From contig ATWD01000001.1 of the NCBI GenBank assembly GCA_000421065.1, forward strand, positions 4,022,001 to 4,086,000: a DNA stretch of 64,000 bases, in the 5' to 3' direction. Origin of the DNA: Acidobacteriaceae bacterium TAA 166. Lineage in GTDB: Bacteria; Acidobacteriota; Terriglobia; Terriglobales; Acidobacteriaceae. A program made the translations under genes and the position numbers. Below are positions 58,401 to 64,000 of this stretch, in pieces; within the stretch, counting starts at the first letter, position 1; every line of letters begins with the position of its first letter. Under the pieces are notes generated by a model, which was not told the origin of the DNA, did not search any database, and was given only the letters and a program-made list of their open reading frames with translations.

Positions 58401-58910
58401 GGGCGAGGACGCCTGGTCGGCGGTCAGATGTCACGGCTTGAGGATGTTGCCCTCGGCGGCTGGCAGATCAATGGCATTACAACCATTCAGGGGGGGACGC
58501 CGCTGCAGATTTCGGGGAGCAACACACTCTCCACCTTCAACTTTCAAACGCTCTACGCCAATACGGACTTTCAGAGTGCCTCACTCTCGGGAGATATTCA
58601 TCAGCGCCTGAACCGGTACTTCGATACATCGCACTTCAGTCAGCCGGCGCCCTTTCACCTGGGCAACGGTCCGGCATACTACGGCAACCTGCGTTCGCCT
58701 GGCCTGAATAACACAGATTTCTCCGTGTTCAAGGATTTTGGCTCTTCCGAACGGATCAAGCTGCAGTTCCGGGCTGAAGCCTTCAACGTCTTCAACCACG
58801 TTCAGTTCGGAAGTCCCAATACCACGGTGACCAGCACGACGTTTGGTCAGATTACAAGCCAGGCAAACTCTCCACGACAGCTGCAGTTCGGGCTGAAGCT
58901 ATTGTTCTGA
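55494..58910 (+). CDS. TonB-dependent receptor, Oar-like, with carboxypeptidase-regulatory domain
   Basis: An outer-membrane receptor of 1138 residues. Signal peptide ends NGFGQ; a carboxypeptidase-like beta-sandwich follows (SLLGVVHDSTGATVNGATV, TGLTNEKGEYSLLNLEPGTY), then a plug with GFSVDGGRQGYTDTLVDG and a long barrel ending FGQITSQANSPRQLQFGLKL plus LF. This architecture is highly expanded in Terriglobia. The ATG at 55494 is chosen over 55413 because it begins the signal peptide and has GGAAGGA upstream. Ligand unknown, possibly an oligosaccharide or polyphenol. Confidence 0.92.
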   Translation: MKRMRLSCLHYLYAFIIFGLCQNGFGQSTGASLLGVVHDSTGATVNGATVSSTNTGTNARTTGLTNEKGEYSLLNLEPGTYTLNVQASGFQSYTQTGIRLDLDQHATQDVSLPTGQVQQAVTVNADVSDLDAVASTVSDEVRGTQLRYLPLNTRNPYSLLALVPGFAGSVGDDYNAVGFSVDGGRQGYTDTLVDGTPAGFPTVNGNAGVGIFPSIDAIGEFRVLAQNYPAEYGRSLNGIVNVVFKSGTNQFHGTAFEFLRNNAVDANDYFSNQHGVPLPPFHRNQYGGVLTGPIFKDKTFFLVSTELLRQNSFQSVTTTVPTLAQRNGDFSQTFGSNGQLITIYNPFSTRPNPNGSGFIRDPFPNNIIPKGMLSSVALNVLNYFPLPNTVGNSLTNANNYFANGTQINQITSWDVRVDHTLNDRQKIFARYSNRVVDNNPNPLFPAAQAVAEDLIDNQDFARGLTAGYTALPNAHMIFDVRLGFARTLYNYLNKSLGFQASTLGFPESFDTAGGTALFPVFSPSGYTHLGDGGNRHNAFMTYSLLSSLTWNVGQHTFKFGFDGRLIRVNDHESNDSSGNYTFGTNFTQGPDPNTASANTGNGLASMLLGTGTGDLTQNFKDDASQSYYFAGYAQDDWHVNHKLTLNLGLRYDIDTPRTERFNRMNYFDPNVSSPLSTQVSGLQGGLVFVGVNGQSRHQYHIDANNFAPRVGFAYAANPTTVVHGGVGIVYGPSAQAAAGTVGPYGFRVQNNWVSSLDGITPFNTLNNPFPQGFQAPPGASQGLVTGVGGQIEGVLQNTPTPYVIQYGLDLEQTFSHGVVFDIAYVGNRGRKQQQSREGGIDFNQLPVADLALGSALNAQVANPYFGAITSGALNQPTTSRGQLLERYSQFTSVLPLFLTGGNNQYDGLQLRLSKRFSSGFQLQGSYVWSKNFDNGTSHQDSFNPMGDYAVSSQDVTNRFVVNYIYQLPIGRGRLVGGQMSRLEDVALGGWQINGITTIQGGTPLQISGSNTLSTFNFQTLYANTDFQSASLSGDIHQRLNRYFDTSHFSQPAPFHLGNGPAYYGNLRSPGLNNTDFSVFKDFGSSERIKLQFRAEAFNVFNHVQFGSPNTTVTSTTFGQITSQANSPRQLQFGLKLLF

Positions 58911-58921
58911 TCTGCTCCATG

Positions 58922-58950
58922 GGGAGCCGCGCAAGCGGCTCCCTCTTTTC
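58922..58950 (+). terminator. Rho-independent terminator after the TonB receptor
   Basis: Perfect 9-bp stem GGGAGCCGC/GCGGCTCCC with loop GCAA, followed by TCTTTTC. Confidence 0.8.
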
Positions 58951-59019
58951 CCCAGGAGCAAGGATAGTGATAGAGTGCAGCGGCATGGTACCCAAGATCA
59001 AGCCGCAGGATGGAATTCT

Positions 59020-60369
59020 TTGAAACGGATACTCCTTTTATTCGCAGGATTGACCGCCAGCCTGACCGGGCTGGCTCAAAATACAGCCAACAGAGAGACA
59101 AAGAAACCGATCGTCATCCTGATCACGATCGACGGTTTTCCAGCACGTGCATTGAATGATCCTCGCTTGCCTATGCCTACCTTACGCAAGCTGGCTGCGA
59201 ATGGGGCGATTGCAGAGGCGATGCAGCCGATCAACCCGACCGTCACCTGGCCCAACCATACGGCTCTGATCACCGGCGTCAATGCGAGTCAGCACGATGT
59301 GATGGCCAATGGACTCATCACCTTTCCATCCGACGGCGCCGTTCCCAAGATTGAGCCCTGGGTCGATAAGGATAAGTTGGTTCACGCCCGTACTCTTTAT
59401 GAGGCTGCCGCCGAGAAGGGACTTACCACGGGACAGGTGGATTGGGTTGCAATCTATGGGGCCAAAGGGGTGCAGTGGCAGTTTGGAGAGAAGCCCGATG
59501 TGCAGGGTGTGATCCCGCAGGAGTTGATCGCTCAAGGGATCGTAACGTCGGAGCAGGTCGAGCAGTTTGGCGAGAAGAGCAGCGCAGCCTGGCGGGACCA
59601 GATATGGACGGATGCGGCGGTGGATATCCTTGAAAGGCACTCGCCAGATCTTTTGCTGGTGCATCTGCTCCAGACCGATTCTCTCCAGCATCAGTACGGC
59701 CCACTGACGCCCGCGGCCTATCTTGCCTATGCCTACGCGGATCGCTGCGTGCAGCGCATTGTCGATGCAGTGGCTAAGATCGGTGCTCTCGATCGCACCA
59801 CTTTTATTTTGGCCTCCGATCACGGCTTCGCGACCAGCACCCATACCGTCCATCCAAATGTCGCCCTGAGCAATCTGGGGCTGCTTCACAAGCAGGACGG
59901 CCATGATGTAGGTGAGGTGTGGGCGAGCCCTGAAGGCGGCTCCGCATCGATCTATATCCGTGATGAGAAGCAGCGTGCGGACCTGGTTCCGAAGTTGAAG
60001 TCGTACTTTGAGGAAGTTTCTGGCGTCTCGCATGTTTATACGAACGAAGAGGCGCGCGCCATCGGATTGCCCGCCGATACGGCGTCGGACCAGGCTCCGC
60101 AGCTGTATCTGACCGCAGCACCGGATTATGCATTTGGCAGTGGTGCGGAGGGTCAGCTGACCAGCAGCAGCGCTCCCAGAGGCCAGCACGGATACCTGAA
60201 CTCTATGCCGGAGATGCAGGCGCTCTTCGTCGCGTCGGGAGCCGCAATCAAGCCGGGCGTTCACCTTGGAACCATCTCAAATCTCCGTGTCGCCCCTACG
60301 ATCGCCAGAATCCTGGGAGTACAGCTTCCGGATGCAAAGCAGCCGCCGCTGAGAGAGATCCTTCGCTAA
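59020..60369 (+). CDS. Nucleotide pyrophosphatase/phosphodiesterase-family protein, exported
   Basis: An alkaline-phosphatase-superfamily hydrolase (ENPP-like, about 449 residues). Signal peptide LLLFAGLTASLTGLAQ; metal/nucleophile region LITIDGFPARAL and INPTVTWPNHTALITG with the catalytic Thr; later VHLLQTDSLQHQYGP and ASDHGFAT supply metal ligands. The TTG start at 59020 (after GGATGG) places the signal peptide at the N-terminus. Probably cleaves phosphodiesters or pyrophosphates in the periplasm. Confidence 0.88.
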   Translation: MKRILLLFAGLTASLTGLAQNTANRETKKPIVILITIDGFPARALNDPRLPMPTLRKLAANGAIAEAMQPINPTVTWPNHTALITGVNASQHDVMANGLITFPSDGAVPKIEPWVDKDKLVHARTLYEAAAEKGLTTGQVDWVAIYGAKGVQWQFGEKPDVQGVIPQELIAQGIVTSEQVEQFGEKSSAAWRDQIWTDAAVDILERHSPDLLLVHLLQTDSLQHQYGPLTPAAYLAYAYADRCVQRIVDAVAKIGALDRTTFILASDHGFATSTHTVHPNVALSNLGLLHKQDGHDVGEVWASPEGGSASIYIRDEKQRADLVPKLKSYFEEVSGVSHVYTNEEARAIGLPADTASDQAPQLYLTAAPDYAFGSGAEGQLTSSSAPRGQHGYLNSMPEMQALFVASGAAIKPGVHLGTISNLRVAPTIARILGVQLPDAKQPPLREILR

Positions 60370-60386
60370 GCTCCCAACCCCATCTC

Positions 60387-60423
60387 TACAATCCCGCGCC
60401 TCGAGACGAAGCGCGGGATTGTA
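60387..60423. repeat. Perfect 13-bp inverted repeat between phosphodiesterase and small membrane gene
   Basis: Arms TACAATCCCGCGC and GCGCGGGATTGTA with an 11-nt loop. Strong hairpin but no T-run on either side, so it may be a rho-dependent or stabilising 3' structure. Confidence 0.6.
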
Positions 60424-60448
60424 AAATGCCCTCCATAAGGGGAGAGCG

Positions 60449-60838
60449 ATGAAAACTTTGCTGGCGGAGGGGCTACCCGCCGAGTGCATGACGGGAACGT
60501 TTCACTCCCATGGAGGCGTAGCGCTCGCGGTCACGGTTGTGGGGCTGGCGGGAGCGATCTATTCCCTGGCGAAAGGCTTCAGCTGGCTTCGCGAAGAGGC
60601 CGGCTACAGGCGAACCGGGCATCACCCTCCGGAGGATCGACGCGTGGCCAAGAGCTGGCTTTTGGGCCTGTGGGTTCTGCTGCCTCCGTTATGGCTGTAT
60701 GTCGAAGACATCTTTCTCTATCGTCACTATGGAAAGGCCGCCTGCTTCGACTCGTTTCGTTATGCGCAGGAGATCGTCGCCAGAGGATGGCTGGTTGTGG
60801 TCGCGGTCTTGACGTTCCTTTACTTCGGAAAAGAGTAG
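60449..60838 (+). CDS. Small membrane protein of unknown function
   Basis: A 129-residue protein with about three hydrophobic helices (VALAVTVVGLAGAIYSLA, SWLLGLWVLLPPLWLYV, WLVVVAVLTFLYF) and a His/Pro-rich loop. Ribosome-binding site GGGGAG precedes the ATG at 60449; an internal ATG at 60488 is an alternative. No family recognised. Convergent with the MgtC-like gene. Confidence 0.65.
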   Translation: MKTLLAEGLPAECMTGTFHSHGGVALAVTVVGLAGAIYSLAKGFSWLREEAGYRRTGHHPPEDRRVAKSWLLGLWVLLPPLWLYVEDIFLYRHYGKAACFDSFRYAQEIVARGWLVVVAVLTFLYFGKE

Positions 60839-60853
60839 CTAGTAGCTGCCTGA

Positions 60854-61588
60854 TTACTCAGTGTCGGAGCCGGTCTCGGACCACTCCACCGAGCGCGTCC
60901 AGGGAAACTCCCTGAGCTCTTTGACGATGGATTCGATGACGGTCGTGTCGCGGGCCGGCGTCTCGAGGATCGCCTGCACGATCGAGTTGTCGGTGTTCTC
61001 CACCTTATCGGCGCGCAGCGTATTGAGAACGAGGGGACGCGCGGCGATGGCGCGTGTCAGTTGATACTCCGCCTCCGTCTGCTGTTCGTTGGAGCAGAGC
61101 AGGCGAAGGCGATAAAGCGTGTGGGCCTCGCCGGCTGCAAGCGAGTGCCGGTCGATAAAACGGGAGAGAGGCCGAAGCACAGAGTTGATGGCAATCAGCA
61201 GGATCGTTACAAAGACCGCGTCGAGCATCTCGCCGGCGCCCGCGCAGGCTCCCACAGCGGCCGAGCACCAGAGGGTTGCGGCGGTGTTCAGACCGCGCAC
61301 GTTGGCGCCGTCTTTCATGATGGCGCCCGCGCCAAGAAATCCCACGCCGGAGATGACGTAGGCGATGACCTGGGTCGGAGCGGGCGTGAGAGTCGCGCCC
61401 AGATCGACGAAGGCCGCTGCTCCAAAGCAGACGAGGGTATTCGTGCGCAGGCCCGCCGCCCGCTGACGCCACTGACGTTCCGTGCCGATACAGGCGCCCA
61501 GCGTCAGGGCCAGAAGAAGCCGCGGAAAGCTGGGTTGAAGCATCAGTGGGGCCGAGTCGGTCCACCATTGCAGCCAGGGATTGGTCAT
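60854..61588 (-). CDS. MgtC/SapB-family membrane protein
   Basis: A 244-residue protein: N-terminal MgtC domain with four to five helices (RLLLALTLGACIGTERQWRQ, then AYVISGVGFLGAGAIMKDG and VRGLNTAATLWCSAAVG), and a C-terminal ACT-like cytoplasmic domain. The family is linked to magnesium limitation and ATP synthase control in some pathogens, but the role in soil bacteria is unclear. Confidence 0.9.
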   Translation of the reverse strand: MTNPWLQWWTDSAPLMLQPSFPRLLLALTLGACIGTERQWRQRAAGLRTNTLVCFGAAAFVDLGATLTPAPTQVIAYVISGVGFLGAGAIMKDGANVRGLNTAATLWCSAAVGACAGAGEMLDAVFVTILLIAINSVLRPLSRFIDRHSLAAGEAHTLYRLRLLCSNEQQTEAEYQLTRAIAARPLVLNTLRADKVENTDNSIVQAILETPARDTTVIESIVKELREFPWTRSVEWSETGSDTE

Positions 61589-61932
61589 GACGCAATCGGG
61601 AGCGGCTTCCCAAGGAAGATCATTGTCTCTCCTGCATCCCCTTCGTAGAAAAGTTCATAGACACGATACACGAGCAACGCGAATCTGATTCGCTGGCTGA
61701 GGTTCGGATCTTTTGCAGTTTTGTGACGGAAGGCATAAAGAACGTGCTAGCACGCAGGGAATTTTTACGGTACAGTGAATTCACAATTACTCGAATCCTG
61801 GTAATTCTTCGCATTGGCCACGAAGCCTCTTTAGGCGAAGCTCTATCTCCTTTGAACAATCGAGGTCTTCTTTGCTGCGATGAGAAGCGGCGTTGACCCG
61901 AACCAATCCTTTCAGGGCGAGGTGTCGTTTCG
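61589..61932. other. Intergenic region upstream of the amine oxidase
   Basis: No gene seen. It contains a perfect 7-bp dyad GCGAATC-T-GATTCGC (61679-61693) and AATTAC/GTAATT arms near 61790-61810, either of which could be an operator. No clear ribosome-binding site precedes the ATG at 61933; the nearest purine-rich run is GGGCGAGG. Confidence 0.35.
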
Positions 61933-63510
61933 ATGGGAATCACCAGACGCGATTTTCTGATGCGTGTAGGACAGGCAGGCGGATACAGCGCTGCGTTTGC
62001 AACCATGCAGTCGTTGGGACTGATGCCGATGAAGGCAACCGCGGCAGAGCCGATCGCAGCGGCCGCGGGAACAGGTAAAGGGGTAAAGATCGTCGTTCTC
62101 GGCGGTGGAGTCGGTGGCCTGGTGACGGCCTACGAGGCGAAGAAGCTGGGATACGACGTGACGCTGCTTGAGGCGCGTCATCGTCCCGGCGGTCGCGCCT
62201 GGAGCGCCCGTAATGGAGATATCGTCGAGTTTGTCGACGGGACCAAGCAGCACGTCACCTGGAGCGAGGGACTCTACCAGAACATGGGACCGGCGCGGCT
62301 TCCCTCCGTGCATGGAACGATGCTCGGCTACTGTCGTGAGCTTAAGGTGCCGCTTGAGGTCGAGGTCAACACCTCGCGCTCCTCTCTGCTGCAGAGCGAC
62401 AAGGTAAATGGCGGCCAGCCGATCTGCCAGCGCAAGGCAATTAACGACACACGCGGCCAGGTGAGCGAGCTGCTGACGAAGGCGCTCGCCGGAGGAGCGC
62501 TCGACCAGGAGCTGAGTACGGAGGACCGCCAGCGCATGATCGAGGTTCTCAAGATCTACGGCCCTCTTGATCAGAGTGGGAAGTACGTCGGCTCCGATCG
62601 CGCGGCCATTAAGCGTTATCCCGGTGCGGGCCCGCAGACGATGGTTGTGGACGATCATCCACTTGACCTGCATGAGCTTCTGGACGCGAACTTCTGGAAC
62701 GCGGAGCTCTACGAAGAGGCATGGGATTGGCAGGCTACGATGTTCCAGCCGGTCAATGGCATGCAGCAGATCTCGATTGCGTTGGCGAAGTCGCTGGGTC
62801 CGGTCGTCGTCTATGATGCTCCGGTGACGGAGATTGCGAAGACCTCGAAGGGGGTTCGGGTCACCTACGGCAGCGGGAAGGTGATCGAGGCCGACTACGC
62901 CGTCTGTGCGATGCCACTGACGATCCTCAAGAAGACCAAGGCCGATTTTGATCCTGCGCATCGCGCCGCAGTCGATCGTGGTGGCGATTCCTATCGCGGC
63001 TCCTGCAAGATTCCATGGGAGGCGCGTCGCTTCTGGGAGCAGGACTACAACATCTACGGCGGTCTCTCCTTCCTCGCGCAGGGACCGAGCCCGATCTGGT
63101 ATCCCAGCGCAGGTATGTTCTCCGACCGCGGCGTCCTCGTCGCGGGCTACATGGACGAGACCTCGGGAGGCTTCGATCAACTCTCGATGGAACAGAAGTT
63201 CGAGGCCTCGAGGGCTTCCATCGAGAAGCTGCATCCCGGCCACGGCAAGGAGCTCGAAAAGCCGATCTTCTGCGGCTGGAGGCATATTAAGTGGAACGAG
63301 GGGTCGTGGATCGGAAGGCTCGATCAGACGGACTACGAAGTCATCACGGAACCCGATGGCCCTATCTACTTCGCCGGCGATCACACCAGCCACGTGGTGG
63401 GATGGCAGGAGGGCGCAGCGTTGAGCGGAAGGCGCGCCGTCCAGATGATCTCCGACAAGGTAAAGGCGGCTCGCCTTGAAGGCAAGCACCGCAGCGCTGT
63501 CTCGGCATGA
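61933..63510 (+). CDS. Flavin monoamine oxidase, Tat-exported
   Basis: A 525-residue FAD-dependent amine oxidase. Tat signal TRRDFLMRVG near the N-terminus; FAD dinucleotide motif VVLGGGVGGLVTAYEAKK followed by HRPGGRAWS; C-terminal IYFAGDHTSHVVGWQEGA completes the FAD site. Oxidises amines or L-amino acids to imines with peroxide release, in the periplasm if exported. It sits 26 bp upstream of an exported RidA gene; the two are probably one operon. Confidence 0.9.
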   Translation: MGITRRDFLMRVGQAGGYSAAFATMQSLGLMPMKATAAEPIAAAAGTGKGVKIVVLGGGVGGLVTAYEAKKLGYDVTLLEARHRPGGRAWSARNGDIVEFVDGTKQHVTWSEGLYQNMGPARLPSVHGTMLGYCRELKVPLEVEVNTSRSSLLQSDKVNGGQPICQRKAINDTRGQVSELLTKALAGGALDQELSTEDRQRMIEVLKIYGPLDQSGKYVGSDRAAIKRYPGAGPQTMVVDDHPLDLHELLDANFWNAELYEEAWDWQATMFQPVNGMQQISIALAKSLGPVVVYDAPVTEIAKTSKGVRVTYGSGKVIEADYAVCAMPLTILKKTKADFDPAHRAAVDRGGDSYRGSCKIPWEARRFWEQDYNIYGGLSFLAQGPSPIWYPSAGMFSDRGVLVAGYMDETSGGFDQLSMEQKFEASRASIEKLHPGHGKELEKPIFCGWRHIKWNEGSWIGRLDQTDYEVITEPDGPIYFAGDHTSHVVGWQEGAALSGRRAVQMISDKVKAARLEGKHRSAVSA

Positions 63511-63536
63511 TTATAGATATCGAAAAGGAGAATTGG

Positions 63537-64000
63537 ATGAAGAAGCTTCTTCTTGCGGCAGCGATGATCGCCGCGTGCTCGTTGACGATCAAAGCCCAGA
63601 CCGTAGTGAAGCATATTCAGGATGAGAAGGCCGCGATCGCGAAGGGAGTGTGGGCAGGCGATACGTTCTACCTGAGCGGACAGTTGGCCTCGCCCATGAC
63701 CCCGGGCGATCCGTCCAAGGGCACGCAACCCGAATATGGAGACACCAAGGTGCAGGCGGCGAGCGTCTTCAGCAAGATCCAGACGGCGCTGAAGGAGCAG
63801 GGACTCGACATGAACGACGTCGTGAAGATGACCGTCTTTCTCGGCCCCGATCCGAAGACCGGCAAGCTGGATTTTGCGGGAATGCAGTCGGAGTATGTGA
63901 AGTACTTCGGGACGAAGGAGCAGCCGAACAAGCCCGCGCGCTCGGCGTTCCAGGTTGCGGCGCTGGCAGCGCCCTGGGCAGCTCTTGAGATCGAGGTGAT
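63537..64000 (+). CDS. RidA/YjgF-family protein, exported (3' end outside window)
   Basis: An imine/enamine deaminase family member, at least 154 residues in the window. It has a cleavable signal peptide (LLLAAAMIAACSLTIKAQ), unlike the usual cytosolic RidA. Conserved parts: FYLSGQLA, DVVKMTVFL, and the catalytic Arg in PARSAFQVAAL. Strong ribosome-binding site AAAGGAG. It probably hydrolyses imines released by the adjacent amine oxidase. Confidence 0.88.
   Translation, partial: MKKLLLAAAMIAACSLTIKAQTVVKHIQDEKAAIAKGVWAGDTFYLSGQLASPMTPGDPSKGTQPEYGDTKVQAASVFSKIQTALKEQGLDMNDVVKMTVFLGPDPKTGKLDFAGMQSEYVKYFGTKEQPNKPARSAFQVAALAAPWAALEIEV

Overview
The window is about 64 kb of a moderately GC-rich chromosome. 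It most resembles Acidobacteriota of the Terriglobia/Acidobacteriaceae type. The reasons are a giant Oar-like TonB receptor with an N-terminal carboxypeptidase-like domain beside a membrane-anchored winged-helix-type regulator, a PEP-CTERM protein, a tannase-type esterase, a GH38 mannosidase and a large exopolysaccharide (EPS) locus. This placement is inferred from gene content only; there is no rRNA gene.

Layout. (1) 1-9.3 kb: a GH38 alpha-mannosidase cut by the window edge, a TetR regulator, then a decayed stretch with remnants of an SDR, an MFS transporter, a tautomerase and an acyltransferase. An intact IS1111-type (IS110 family) insertion sequence sits in it, with exact 12-bp subterminal inverted repeats and a structured non-coding right end that probably encodes its guide (bridge/seek) RNA. 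(2) 9.3-23.2 kb: type III polyketide synthase, PEP-CTERM protein, ABC exporter, stand-alone ribB, PhyH-type dioxygenase, nucleotidyltransferase-like protein, methyltransferase, stand-alone ribA, and an AT-rich cassette of radical SAM enzyme, zinc-ribbon methyltransferase, amidohydrolase and GT1 glycosyltransferase. I do not recognise the product. (3) 23.2-37.4 kb: a Wzx/Wzy-type EPS locus. An eight-gene minus-strand operon runs Wza, Wzi, Wzz, Wzx, GT4, priming sugar transferase, WecG/TagA, HprK-like kinase; divergent from it are a Wzy/ligase and a GDP-mannose 3,5-epimerase-like enzyme. (4) 37.4-44.1 kb: a TetR-controlled RND efflux operon with a perfect 10-bp-arm operator. (5) 44.2-64 kb: mostly metabolic genes (alcohol dehydrogenase, SDR, MFS, internally deleted ribokinase, tannase/feruloyl esterase, Tex, ArgG, EamA, TonB receptor and regulator, nucleotide pyrophosphatase-like enzyme, MgtC, Tat-exported amine oxidase, exported RidA).

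The most striking observation is a shared promoter module. Seven transcription units in regions 2 and 3 (ABC exporter, ribB, nucleotidyltransferase/methyltransferase/ribA, radical SAM cassette, Wza operon, Wzy, epimerase) carry tandem TGAC(AA) half-sites on an 11-bp period. In six of the seven a TAnnnT -10-like element starts 24-26 bp after the last half-site, in the correct orientation. An eighth, weaker copy faces the PhyH gene. This looks like a Pho-box-style direct-repeat activator site and ties the unknown biosynthetic genes and the EPS locus into one regulon. No obvious cognate response regulator is encoded in the window.
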